64,000 nt of DNA from Ogataea parapolymorpha DL-1 (taxonomy: Eukaryota; Ascomycota; Pichiomycetes; Pichiales; Pichiaceae), in contig NC_027864.1 of the NCBI RefSeq assembly GCF_000187245.1, positions 434,001 to 498,000 on the forward strand, read 5' to 3'. Of the stretch, positions 31,980 to 42,017 are shown piece after piece. Made by a program: the position numbers and the translations under genes. The notes beneath the pieces were generated by a model. The model ran no database searches. It saw nothing but the letters and a program-made list of their open reading frames with translations, and was not told the DNA's origin. The stretch's first letter is position 1. Each line of letters starts with the position of its first letter.

Positions 31980-34900
31980 ATGGAATCCGAGTATCCGCAA
32001 TTGAACGTCGATGCGCAATTTAAGCCCATTGACTCCATCTACGAGAACCGGCTGCGCCAGTTCATCGATGAGGGCGGCCAGTACTCTAGTCTTATGCTCC
32101 CAAAGTTCTACACCAAGGCCCGTCTTGACAACGGCTACAAAGAAGGGGTCGAGGGCTACATTGAGCTGAAGACGTGGGCGGCCCCGGGTCTCTCGAAGCC
32201 GCTGTTCAAGGACGTTATCCCGGCGAAACTGGATGAATTCAAACCGTGCCGGAAGGGCGACCGTTTTGGCCCGGCCTGGTCGTCCCATTGGTTCGAGGTC
32301 AAAATTAAAGTCCCCGCTGCGTGGTCCGACGAGGAGCTGGTTATTCTCAAATGGGATTCTGGCGGCGAGGCGCTTGTGTTTGACGCCCACGGCCTGCCTC
32401 TGCAAGGCCTTACCGGTGGCGGGGAGCGCGTGGAGTTCGAGCTTCCGGCAGCGTGGCGGAGCACAGAAACCACGTTCTACATCGAAATTGGCTGCAATGG
32501 CATGTTTGGCAGCACACAGGACAGCTACGAGCTGCGCGATGCCGACCTGGTTGTGCCAAACCTGGCTGCGCGCGCCCTGTACTACGACTTCTGGATGATT
32601 GGCGACGCCGCGCGGGAGCTACAGGGTGCTCCGAAACATAAGGCGCGCGAGGTGTGCAACCGTATCATGAACATTTTTGACAGCGACGACCCGGAAAGCA
32701 TTTTGCGGTGTCGCGAGGTGGCCAAGGAGTATCTGGGCCCGGATGTGGACTCGGAGAAAGTGTACGAGGGGAAGATGAGCAAGTATAACGCTGTGTATGC
32801 CATTGGCAACTGCCACATCGACACCGCGTGGCTGTGGGACTTTGCCACGTCCAAGACGAAAATTGCACGCAGCTGGTCCACACAGCTGCGTCTGATTGAC
32901 AAATATCCAGAGTACGTGTTTGCTGCGTCTGCTGCGCAGCACTTTAAGTGGCTGAAGAAATACTATCCCAACTTGTTTGCCAGGGTGAAGGAGTACGTGG
33001 CGCAGGGCCGCTTCATCCCACTCGGTGGCAGCTGGGTCGAAAATGACACCAACCTGCCGAGCGGCGAGGGTCTGGCCAGACAATTTCTGCTGGGCCAGCG
33101 CTGGTTCGAAGACCTGTTTGGCGTCAAGAGCAACATCTACTGGCTGCCGGACTCGTTTGGATACTCGAGCCAGATCCCGCAACTGTGCCGGCTGGCCGAA
33201 ATGCCGAACTTCTTGACGCAGAAGCTTTCGTGGAACAATATCAACCAGTTCCCGGAAAACACGTTCAACTGGGTCGGCATCGACGCGTCGCAGGTGCTGG
33301 TGCACATGCCACCCGCTAACACCTACACGGCAGACGCGAACTTTGGCGACGTGAAACGGTCGATCTCGGGCCACAAAAACCTGTACAACGACCAGAAAGG
33401 TCTGCTGCTGTACGGAAAGGGCGACGGTGGAGGCGGGCCGAACGCGTCGATGCTCGAGAGACTGCGGCGAATTAGAGGTCTTTCCGAGACTGCTGCCGGC
33501 GAGATGCCAACGGTCCAGGTCGGTGTCACCGTGTCGGACTTTTTCGACAAGCTGCGAAGCGACACCGACAACGGCGAAAAATTGCCCGCCTGGCGCGGCG
33601 AGCTGTATTTGGAGTTTCATCGAGGTACGTACACGTCGCAGGCCCGCGTCAAGCACTTGATGCGCACCGTCGAGCTGCTGATGCGCGACCTCGAGTACCT
33701 GGCTACCAAGGCCTCGTTGGAGCTAGATTACAGATATCCGCACCGCAAAATCGACCGTCTGTGGCAGGACATCCTGCTGTGCCAGTTCCACGACGTGCTA
33801 CCAGGCTCCTGCATCGAGAAAGTGTACCGCGACGACGTCTGGCCAATGCTGGAGCGCGTGCAGCGTATAGAGCTCGAGATGCTCGCCGAGATCAAAAAAC
33901 TGTTCAAGCCAGGCAAGTATATTCTCAACACGTTTGGCTGGGACCGTGCTGCCGTCGTGAGAACGGGCAGCAGCTGGATGCAAAAAGGATACACCGCGGT
34001 GTCATCAAAAAATGGCGTTCTCGTGCCAGTCGAGTCGTCGCAGGCTGTCAAGTATCGGTCCAAGATTATGCATCGCGACGGCGTCTACGTGATGGAGAAT
34101 GGTCGGCTACGTGCCACCATCAGCGCCGACGGCGTGGTGACGAGTCTGTACGACCTGGTGCACCGCCGCGAGGTGCTCGATGGCTCCAAGATTGGCGGCG
34201 TGCGCTACGTGCTGTACTCCGACACGCCCCTGAGCTTCCCTGCATGGGATACAGAGCTGTTTTCCTGGGACAAGCACCATTTCATCAAGGCCACAAAGGT
34301 GGAAGTGCTCGAGACGGGCCCGCTGGTGTCGTCGCTCAAGGTGGAGCATGAAATCTCGGCAGACAGCCGGATCACGACGGTGATCTCGCTGGAAGCTCTC
34401 CAGTCATTGGCCGACAGGACGATGCTCAGGTTCGAGTGCCATGCAGAATGGCACGAAACATATAAATTCCTCAAGGTGCAAGTCCCTGTTTCCGTGTACA
34501 ATGACTTTGCCAGCTACGAGACGCAGTTTGGCATCACGAAGCGTCCAACTCACTTCAACACGACATGGGACATCGCCAAGTTCGAGTGCTGCTGCCACAA
34601 GTTTGTGGACTACTCGGACTACAACTACGGCGTGTCGATCCTCAACAACAACAAGTACGGTGCCAATGTCCATGGCAACACCATGACGTTGTCTCTGCTA
34701 CGTGCACCAAAGTATCCGGACGGCAACGCGGACATGGGCTCGCACTCGTTCAACTATGCGATCCTGCCACACAGCGGTGCCCTGGGTGCGGAAACCATTC
34801 GTGCGGGCTGGGAGTTTAACGAGCGTACGAGCCACGTTGGAGACTTTGGCAAGAGCATTGTTTCGGTTACGGGAGATGAAAATCTGATCCTGTCTAACGT

Positions 34901-35177
34901 CAAGCGTGGCGAGGACGATTCCGGTATGGACTCTGGCCATATTTACAGAAATATTCCGAAAAAGTACGTCGGCCAGAAAACTATCGTTCTACGTTTGTAC
35001 GAGGCTCTTGGTGGCAGGGCTAGAGCTACGATCAAGGTGAACTATCCGGTCGACAAGGTGTTCAAGACCAATCTCCTGGAGGAGGAGAAGGAGGAGATTG
35101 CTGTCAAGGATGACGCGTTTGAGGTGGTTTCCAGGAGTTTTGAGGTGTCCACCTACAAGGTGGTTTTGAAAAAATAG
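31980..35177 (+). CDS. AMS1: Vacuolar alpha-mannosidase (GH38)
   Basis: A 1,065-residue glycoside hydrolase family 38 enzyme, close to the 1,083 residues of S. cerevisiae Ams1. Catalytic and zinc residues are in NCHIDTAWLWDF (His279, Asp281) and the nucleophile Asp391 in WLPDSFGYSSQIPQL; FHDVLPGSCIEKVY (about 600) is the later conserved metal site. There is no signal peptide, in agreement with delivery to the vacuole by the Cvt pathway. It releases mannose from free oligosaccharides. Third codon positions are far richer in G and C than in neighbouring genes, with many CTG, CAG and GCG codons, which also explains the long spurious antisense frames. Confidence 0.96.
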   Translation: MESEYPQLNVDAQFKPIDSIYENRLRQFIDEGGQYSSLMLPKFYTKARLDNGYKEGVEGYIELKTWAAPGLSKPLFKDVIPAKLDEFKPCRKGDRFGPAWSSHWFEVKIKVPAAWSDEELVILKWDSGGEALVFDAHGLPLQGLTGGGERVEFELPAAWRSTETTFYIEIGCNGMFGSTQDSYELRDADLVVPNLAARALYYDFWMIGDAARELQGAPKHKAREVCNRIMNIFDSDDPESILRCREVAKEYLGPDVDSEKVYEGKMSKYNAVYAIGNCHIDTAWLWDFATSKTKIARSWSTQLRLIDKYPEYVFAASAAQHFKWLKKYYPNLFARVKEYVAQGRFIPLGGSWVENDTNLPSGEGLARQFLLGQRWFEDLFGVKSNIYWLPDSFGYSSQIPQLCRLAEMPNFLTQKLSWNNINQFPENTFNWVGIDASQVLVHMPPANTYTADANFGDVKRSISGHKNLYNDQKGLLLYGKGDGGGGPNASMLERLRRIRGLSETAAGEMPTVQVGVTVSDFFDKLRSDTDNGEKLPAWRGELYLEFHRGTYTSQARVKHLMRTVELLMRDLEYLATKASLELDYRYPHRKIDRLWQDILLCQFHDVLPGSCIEKVYRDDVWPMLERVQRIELEMLAEIKKLFKPGKYILNTFGWDRAAVVRTGSSWMQKGYTAVSSKNGVLVPVESSQAVKYRSKIMHRDGVYVMENGRLRATISADGVVTSLYDLVHRREVLDGSKIGGVRYVLYSDTPLSFPAWDTELFSWDKHHFIKATKVEVLETGPLVSSLKVEHEISADSRITTVISLEALQSLADRTMLRFECHAEWHETYKFLKVQVPVSVYNDFASYETQFGITKRPTHFNTTWDIAKFECCCHKFVDYSDYNYGVSILNNNKYGANVHGNTMTLSLLRAPKYPDGNADMGSHSFNYAILPHSGALGAETIRAGWEFNERTSHVGDFGKSIVSVTGDENLILSNVKRGEDDSGMDSGHIYRNIPKKYVGQKTIVLRLYEALGGRARATIKVNYPVDKVFKTNLLEEEKEEIAVKDDAFEVVSRSFEVSTYKVVLKK

Positions 35178-35507
35178 AAAATACTGAGAATATAAGGAGT
35201 TCGAATGTTAGGTAGTCAAGAGATTTTGTAGCCAAATGCTTAGCCTTGTTGTGAGCCAACTAGCTCTCTGAGCTCCTTTAGATCGATAGTGAAAATATTT
35301 TGCGCACAACCTCAATCTAAAGCAAGTATATATATATCACTCTGGTAATCTCATGTTGCTCCGCTGTTCCATGTTTGGGACACTGTATGAGTCTGAGTCA
35401 TTGTCTCGGTCCATGTATAAAACAATAACAAGTACCGTGCATTGTTTGTGGCTACAAGTACTTGAGTGGGCTTGTCAAAGCATCGAGATACATTAAATAT
35501 ATTGAAA
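35178..35507. other. 330-bp convergent intergenic region, AMS1/BRR2
   Basis: Holds the 3' ends of two converging genes. I see A/T-rich patches (tatatatat near 35329), a TATA-like gtataaaac near 35415, and a perfect CAAGTACTTG palindrome at 35455-35464. No RNA gene or coding frame is visible. Confidence 0.5.
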
Positions 35508-38500
35508 CTAAACCACCTTCACATCTAACTCTATCTGCTTATCTGTGTCAATGTAAGAGTCGCAGACACACCATATGCCGAGTTTATGCTCTCCAGCATC
35601 TGGTATGGTAAAGCTTAGATGCACCTGCTGGGACTCCCTGGAAATCGTAAGCTTTTTAATGGCGTACAATTCTTTCCTCTTGTGTTCGCCAACAACAATC
35701 CACCAATTTTCCATCTTTTTGTAGGGGAACCGAGGACAAACGGCATCCAATTCTTCTAGTTCCTCGTCCCGTTCGATGTTCACCACAATTTCCTTGGGCT
35801 CGTTTGCTCTGATAGGTTCGTTGAGGTCCAATTCGTAAGACAGTTCCAGGTTTGGGTACTTATTCACAAAGTCGGCAACACTTCCAAGTTGTTTTTCATT
35901 TAGCGTTCTGAGAAGCTCGTCTCTGTCGTCGTCCTCAAGCGCCATGATGTCATACACGGTCTCAATTTTCTTTGCCTCACATTCTTTTAGGATGTCTTCG
36001 CTGAAGTAAGGAATCTGCTTCAAAGGGTTGTCGTTAGCCCACATTGCCTGGACGACCATCTGTGTCAGATCCATGGCAGTCATAGCATTCAGGAAACCCT
36101 CACTTGAGAGAACATCAACGGCTGCATATAACAGGTTCACAAGTTTCAATAGAATATTATTCAGATCTCCTGTAAGGTCTGGGGGCAGATTGATTCTCGA
36201 AAGATGAGCCTGGATCAGAATGAAACACTTGAATGATGGGGATTCGAAATTCTTGATGCTTGCGCTTCTCAATGGGAGTCGGTTGTAAAGCTTTCCTAAG
36301 AATTCGTCTTCATGGTTTCGGATAGGTAGATCGTCAAATTCATGAGCAGAAGCAACGACTTCTAAGAGTCCGCGCAAATTAGTTTTGTTGTTGAGAGACA
36401 GCGAAAATGTTTGCATAGTCACAAACGAGACATTGTAATACGCAGAGATCATGCAGCCATTCAGAGGTTTAACTTCATCACCAAGCTCCTCTTCCTCTTC
36501 TTGTTCCACGTCTTCATCAATATCAAGCTCTATGATTTTGGCCTCCACCAAATCGTTCAGTGTATTTTCAACAAGCTCCGACAAATATTCAGAAATACCA
36601 TCCTCACTCGTATCTCTCAGACCATAATAGCTGGGATTGCTTTGTAGTCTTCTGTAGAAGTAGGAATATGTGATCCAATCAACACAGTCTTGTCTGTTTC
36701 TAATTAGTTGGGTGCTGATATCGTTCACAAATGCATCGTGAATATGATATGTCAGCTGACTCTCAATTGGCAGCGACTCGCCAAGGAACTTCTTGTAGTA
36801 ATCGACTTTCTCTTCGTTTGTGAGAATCAACGCCTTGGAAGTGGCGTTTGGGTTTCTCGAAAGGCCCACCATTTCGAGGATATCGTTGATTGGGTAATCA
36901 ATGTACCTGTGTTCTTTTCCTTCATAAGTCTGCGTGCTCAAAATAATGACAAACTCTGCAGCTGGAGACCAATAACAGGTATCCTTGGTAGCCATTAGAC
37001 ATGTCAAGACGCCTGCGGAATACAGTTTCTCAACAAGAATTCGGTCACTGTTAGTCATTCCTGTGTAGTAGAAGCCAATGCCGTATTTGAGAACTTCTTT
37101 CAGAGAGGAATCATGGACCCGGTCCAGATACTTTTCAATACTTTCCAACTCGGTTCTCAGCCAGCTGGCATCGTCTTTTGTCATTAATCTGACCAGCTCC
37201 TTGGAGATATCAACGCAATGGCTCCTCGTTGGTACAAATAAAATACATCTTTCCTCGTTAAGATCCCTGATTGCATTGTATGCTGGTCGAATCATTGCCA
37301 AAACCATAGATGGATGATGTGTTAGCTGGTAAGCTTGGAATTTCACTTCAAGAGAATATTCTCTTTCTTTTGAGTCAAAATTGAAATTGCATTGTTTGGG
37401 GACCCCAAGCCAATCAGCAACGTCTCTTGAGTTTGCGAGAGAGGACCCAAGAGCAACAATTCGGATCTCCTTCTTCAGGTTAATGGCGATAAACCTGAGA
37501 CGGCTCAGAACAAGCTCATAAACAGGATCAAAACCAATTGCGTGACAATCATCTGCAATAACGAGCTCTATCGATTGTACATTTTTTCTTTGTTGCCAAC
37601 GTCTAGAGATTAGATCAAACTGTTCGGGAGTTGCCAAGATCAAATGCGAGCCTCCTAGCAGTTTCAAGTCCGCGCTTAATTCGCCCGTCAACTTGTTGAT
37701 TTCTTTGCCCCCAAATAGTGGGCCTAAAACCTTTTTCCACCGTTTTAGAAGCTGATCAATTTGATACTGGTTAGTGGTAAGATAAACAGCCCGACCTTTT
37801 TCTTTATTCCAATGGCTCAGCAACGCAAGTTCCGCAATAGTTGTTTTTCCGCAACCTTTAGAGCAAAAACACAGTGTGCTCTCTGATGTATTAAATATAG
37901 TATCGAAAACCTGTGATTGGATCCTATTGAAGGTCTTGAAATTGAAAATTTTGCTAAACTCTCCAACTTCACTGGTCTCAATGAAACCAAAGTCCAAAAG
38001 GGGTGTAGGCGCAGGGAATTTCTTCGGCATTTTAAGGTTGTTCAACATAATTGGCACCTTTGACTCGCAGTGCAGCCATCGATCGCTGATTAAAGACACA
38101 AAGTAGTTTGGCTGCGAGGAGTCAATAAATGGCACGGTAAAATCAACTAGATGTGGCTGGTCAATGTATTTGCTTTGCACAATGAGCGTGGTGGAATAAA
38201 GAAGTTTCTCTGAATCACAATCTTCCACAAGAAGAATGAATTGCTCACTCCACCCATGAATATCATAGTCCCATTTCCACGAAGGGATGATTTCTGCCTC
38301 CACCTTCAGCAATGACGGAGTAATTGGCTGGGCTTGACAAGACATTGTCAACCTGGGAAATTTCTGAAGTAGCTCAAATCCTATGCGTCCGAACCGCTCG
38401 GACTTTAGAGCCTGGGCAACCTCGAATTCGTCAGAAAGACGCAAATAGTATTTCCATGGAGTCATAGACCGCTCGGTGGTTTGTATGATTTCAAAAGGAG

Positions 38501-41500
38501 CCTTGGGGAACTGACGGAACGGCGAGTTCGTCAGCCATAAACGTCTTTCAATGATTTTGCATAGGTCCATCAGTAGAACAGCAAGCCGAGGCCAGCCTTT
38601 CTTTGAGGCCATTTCCAGCATGGCCCGAAATAGACGCCCTGCAGACTGAACTACATAGATCATGTCTGCCATTAAAGCAAAGCCTTCAAGGCGAAGCTGT
38701 GAAATATACGCCTGAAGGAGAATACTAATTTTTGCAAGTGGGTCTTCATTTGATTCGCTCACCGGTATTGGAGCTCTTTCCATCAACTTCTTGATTTCCA
38801 TCTTTTCTTCCTGTCTGACGGGAATGTATTTGAATTCCTCACTGCTAGCGAACATCCTGAACAGATCACTTTCGTTCATATCCGGATTGAGGTGTTTGGA
38901 ATAGTTTCGAATGCTTCGGTAAGAGATGTAGTAATGCGATGCGATACGGCCCATGTCAGTGGCCGTGATTTGGTCTTTTTCAAAGCTGTACTTTATCAAC
39001 CCGTTTTTCACCAGCAGCAGAAGAGCGGAGTATGCCAGATCGCGCCTTCTTTCAACCAAGTCTGTGTCATTATCGTACTCCATCCCAACATGGTACAAGC
39101 TGCGTGAGTGCGACATTCGGACATACAGATAGGTGTAACCTAACCATTTTATGCAGTCCTCTAAAGATTGAATTGTGCCCAGAACTATTTCGGCATTGAG
39201 ATTGTCCACAAGCTTCGAGACAAGCTGGGATTCAATTGGCAGCTGCTGGTTCAATATTGCAAGGTAATATTTAACCTCGTCCTGGTTGGTGATTATAATA
39301 CCCTCACCATGAGTATCGTATCTTGGTCTGCCAGCTCTTCCTAGCATTTGAAGAATATCCTGAGGTGAGAGCTCAACCCATGTACCTTTTTCAGGAGAGT
39401 AAACGTTAGTGCCTTTGATAATGACAGTGTGTGCAGGCAGATTGACACCCCACGCCAAAGTTGCGGTGGAAACCAGTACCTTCAAATATCCTTGGGCAAA
39501 AAGGTCCTCGGTCGTAGATCTATCTTTCTTGTTCATTCCGGCGTGATGGATTCCAAAGCCCATAGGTAGTACGTTTTTCAGACCCTCATTGGCCGCTTCT
39601 TCGGCCTCAGTTCTCAAAATCTCTTGAACCCCTGGAGTGAATTTGATCAAATCCGTCACTCTCTCTGTTTCGATCAGCTTGTCCACTATCCATTTAGCCG
39701 TTTTCTCCGTCTCTTTCCTTGAATGAACAAAAATAATCACCTGGTGTCCATTGGAAAGGTTTTCCACAACTTTATCGTAACACACCTCGTACATTGCCTG
39801 AAAGCGCTTCAATGACTTTTTCTCCGTAATGCCAACGAATTGCTGAGCCAGTGGACATGGACGGTAGGTGGCGTCGAAATAGAACAAACCTTTTTCTTCC
39901 ACTCGCAAGAACCTAGCAACATCAACATAGTTCGGTAACGTAGCAGATAATCCGACCAGCCTCACCGGTTCCTCATTGTTGTCATCCGCATATTTGAGAG
40001 TTCTGGCCACAATACTTTCCAAAACTGGTCCTCTTACATCGTGCAACAGATGAACCTCGTCGAGAATGATAAGCCTGACTAGTCGAACGTAAGACGCATC
40101 GTTCATTTTTCTCGTAATCACGTCCCATTTTTCTGGAGTCGTAACCAATATTTGAGTGGTAGCGATTTGGTGTTTAGTGAGATTGGAGTCACCTGTCAGC
40201 TCATTTACAGTTATATTGAACTGACTTAATCTTCTTTGGAATTCGCGCACCTGTTCTTGCACCAAAGCCTTCAAAGGAGCAATGTATACAATTTTAAAGT
40301 CGTTCAAACGTATGGTTTCATCGTCACTCATAAACTTGGAAATCGTTCGCAAAACTGTCAACATAGCAACATTGGTCTTACCTGCTCCCGTAGGAGCACA
40401 CATTAGTATGTTCGTATCGTCATGAAAGGCTGCCGGATAAACTTTGGACTGTATTCTATTAAGAGTTTTGGTTTCGTTTGAAGGAAATGCCGTTTGCGCC
40501 CATTCCGGCAGCTCAGTAATGTCAACAAGTTTCTCGTCGGCCTGAAATTCTGGTTTTTTAGGAGGTGGTATATGGATTTCCTCCCAGCTTTTGCGAGCGC
40601 GTTTGAAGGACCCTTGAGGAAGCTGAAATTTGGTATTAGTCATGAGATGCGAGCCCTGCTCGAAAATCAAGCTCTCAATATCAATGTATCTGGGCACTTG
40701 TTTTTGGACATCCTTCTTTTGTGTTTCAGTCAGCTTCTGTCGTTTCGTTGCTGCCTCTTCGTCGCTATGTTTTCTGATGCCCTTATACTGGTTGACCCAA
40801 GACTCTAATCCTTTAGAAACCATGGTGTCAAAAATCTGTGATTTTTCTGCCTCTGAGGCTTGAGAAAGCTTGATAGCAAAATATATCTCCAACGGATGCT
40901 TTGTAATTTTCCTCACCGTGTCATTGGACTCATAATCAAACAACTGAAGAAGACTGGACTCCAATTTGCGCATATCGAGTTCCTCCTCAGCAAATTTGGT
41001 GAGCAGTTCATTGATGCTTTGCGAAAGTTCTGTGTGTCTGTAGGAGTCAAGATCCTTGAACTCTTGAGCCAATAGTCGTGTAAGATAATATTTATCGACT
41101 GACTTGATATCGAACTCCTCGGTGTCGGTAGAACCGTCAGCCGTAAGCAAAACAACGTCGTCGTGAACTTCTTGAGCTTCAGTAGGCTCTTCTTCGTCTT
41201 CATCTTCGTCTTCATCTTCGTCGTCGTCTTCTTCTTCGTCTTCTGCAGCGTCTTCATCCTCCTCATCTATGATTATTCCCCCCTCTTCGTCACCCCCGGG
41301 ACGCTTCCAATCGTCAATTTCCTTACTCAGATCGAGAACTTTTTGAAAAACCTCGTCCTCAAGTTTTTTACCCATAGTCTCCTCAATAGTGTCTTTTCGC
41401 TGCAGATCTGTCAGTCGTTCATTTTTCAAAATCTCTAGAATAATGTCGGCCATCGACTGGACAATGTCTCCTGGAACGTCGCTATCCAATTGTTCTGAGC

Positions 41501-41594
41501 ACCAAACTAATAGGTCCTCGTATATTTGCTGAGATTTTTCACTGGTAGGCACATACGTGAGCTCCTCGACAGCGGTATCAAGAAGCGTCCTCAT
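35508..41594 (-). CDS. BRR2: U5 snRNP helicase BRR2 (main frame)
   Basis: A 2,028-residue frame with two Ski2-like helicase cassettes, each followed by a Sec63 domain. The first cassette is active (APTGAGKT about residue 400, DEVH about 515); the second has degenerate motifs (SKGCGKT about 1250, ADDCH about 1348), as in all Brr2 proteins. It unwinds U4/U6 to activate the spliceosome. An acidic run (about 110-140) precedes the first cassette. The frame opens with MRTLLDTAVEELTYVP, which corresponds to the middle of the Brr2 N-terminal region; the missing first part is encoded just upstream in another phase (41591-41812). No TACTAAC intron can join the two, so a 1-nt indel, a sequencing error, frameshifting or reinitiation must be considered. 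Confidence 0.95.
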   Translation of the reverse strand: MRTLLDTAVEELTYVPTSEKSQQIYEDLLVWCSEQLDSDVPGDIVQSMADIILEILKNERLTDLQRKDTIEETMGKKLEDEVFQKVLDLSKEIDDWKRPGGDEEGGIIIDEEDEDAAEDEEEDDDEDEDEDEDEEEPTEAQEVHDDVVLLTADGSTDTEEFDIKSVDKYYLTRLLAQEFKDLDSYRHTELSQSINELLTKFAEEELDMRKLESSLLQLFDYESNDTVRKITKHPLEIYFAIKLSQASEAEKSQIFDTMVSKGLESWVNQYKGIRKHSDEEAATKRQKLTETQKKDVQKQVPRYIDIESLIFEQGSHLMTNTKFQLPQGSFKRARKSWEEIHIPPPKKPEFQADEKLVDITELPEWAQTAFPSNETKTLNRIQSKVYPAAFHDDTNILMCAPTGAGKTNVAMLTVLRTISKFMSDDETIRLNDFKIVYIAPLKALVQEQVREFQRRLSQFNITVNELTGDSNLTKHQIATTQILVTTPEKWDVITRKMNDASYVRLVRLIILDEVHLLHDVRGPVLESIVARTLKYADDNNEEPVRLVGLSATLPNYVDVARFLRVEEKGLFYFDATYRPCPLAQQFVGITEKKSLKRFQAMYEVCYDKVVENLSNGHQVIIFVHSRKETEKTAKWIVDKLIETERVTDLIKFTPGVQEILRTEAEEAANEGLKNVLPMGFGIHHAGMNKKDRSTTEDLFAQGYLKVLVSTATLAWGVNLPAHTVIIKGTNVYSPEKGTWVELSPQDILQMLGRAGRPRYDTHGEGIIITNQDEVKYYLAILNQQLPIESQLVSKLVDNLNAEIVLGTIQSLEDCIKWLGYTYLYVRMSHSRSLYHVGMEYDNDTDLVERRRDLAYSALLLLVKNGLIKYSFEKDQITATDMGRIASHYYISYRSIRNYSKHLNPDMNESDLFRMFASSEEFKYIPVRQEEKMEIKKLMERAPIPVSESNEDPLAKISILLQAYISQLRLEGFALMADMIYVVQSAGRLFRAMLEMASKKGWPRLAVLLMDLCKIIERRLWLTNSPFRQFPKAPFEIIQTTERSMTPWKYYLRLSDEFEVAQALKSERFGRIGFELLQKFPRLTMSCQAQPITPSLLKVEAEIIPSWKWDYDIHGWSEQFILLVEDCDSEKLLYSTTLIVQSKYIDQPHLVDFTVPFIDSSQPNYFVSLISDRWLHCESKVPIMLNNLKMPKKFPAPTPLLDFGFIETSEVGEFSKIFNFKTFNRIQSQVFDTIFNTSESTLCFCSKGCGKTTIAELALLSHWNKEKGRAVYLTTNQYQIDQLLKRWKKVLGPLFGGKEINKLTGELSADLKLLGGSHLILATPEQFDLISRRWQQRKNVQSIELVIADDCHAIGFDPVYELVLSRLRFIAINLKKEIRIVALGSSLANSRDVADWLGVPKQCNFNFDSKEREYSLEVKFQAYQLTHHPSMVLAMIRPAYNAIRDLNEERCILFVPTRSHCVDISKELVRLMTKDDASWLRTELESIEKYLDRVHDSSLKEVLKYGIGFYYTGMTNSDRILVEKLYSAGVLTCLMATKDTCYWSPAAEFVIILSTQTYEGKEHRYIDYPINDILEMVGLSRNPNATSKALILTNEEKVDYYKKFLGESLPIESQLTYHIHDAFVNDISTQLIRNRQDCVDWITYSYFYRRLQSNPSYYGLRDTSEDGISEYLSELVENTLNDLVEAKIIELDIDEDVEQEEEEELGDEVKPLNGCMISAYYNVSFVTMQTFSLSLNNKTNLRGLLEVVASAHEFDDLPIRNHEDEFLGKLYNRLPLRSASIKNFESPSFKCFILIQAHLSRINLPPDLTGDLNNILLKLVNLLYAAVDVLSSEGFLNAMTAMDLTQMVVQAMWANDNPLKQIPYFSEDILKECEAKKIETVYDIMALEDDDRDELLRTLNEKQLGSVADFVNKYPNLELSYELDLNEPIRANEPKEIVVNIERDEELEELDAVCPRFPYKKMENWWIVVGEHKRKELYAIKKLTISRESQQVHLSFTIPDAGEHKLGIWCVCDSYIDTDKQIELDVKVV

Positions 41595-41812
41595 TGAACG
41601 GTTGATCTTTTTCTTTTCTTTGCCACGGGTACAGGAGCTTCTTTTGTCTCCCTTTCAACTCTTGAGCCCATCTCCTCGATGCTGATCTTACCAATGACAC
41701 TCTGGGGAGTGGTCGAGACAGAAGACTCTCCTCTCTCATCCATCAATCGTCGGTTGGCCCGTAGGACCTTATTGGACATTTCGTCGTACTTGTACTGGGA
41801 GTTCGAGGACAT
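41591..41812 (-). CDS. BRR2: BRR2 N-terminal segment in a separate frame
   Basis: A 73-codon frame that opens MSSNSQYKYDEMSNKVLRAN, matching the conserved Brr2 start ([20 protein letters not shown] in human, YRYDEMSNKVLK in yeast), and runs through GKISIEEMGSRVE to AKKRKRSTVQ. It ends in TGA at 41593-41591, which overlaps the ATG of the main frame as ATGA. Moving to the main frame needs a shift by one base backwards, or one extra base in the A-rich run at about 41607-41618. No canonical X XXY YYZ slip site is present in the right phase. Confidence 0.8.
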   Translation of the reverse strand: MSSNSQYKYDEMSNKVLRANRRLMDERGESSVSTTPQSVIGKISIEEMGSRVERETKEAPVPVAKKRKRSTVQ

Positions 41813-42017
41813 GTACTTGATATATTTTTTTGTATTATTTTTTTAAACTATTATATAAGCACAACAAACTGCTCTGTCGCAAGTCGCATTTTTCTCCTCG
41901 ACCGTCGGCAAGCGACGCTGGAAATTTGCTTTCCGAAACCTCACGGCTCAAGAATTTTTTATTAGAGGGGATAACAAAACCACCTTATCTTTTAGCACTC
42001 CGCTTAATAATACTTCA

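Noticed and set aside
32619..33656. Minus-strand frame of 345 codons opposite AMS1
   Set aside because: It arises from the high GC3 of AMS1; no domain features.
41591..41700. An intron joining the two BRR2 frames
   Set aside because: The only good donor (GTAAGA near 41690) would remove conserved GKISIEEMG sequence, and there is no TACTAAC box before a suitable AG.
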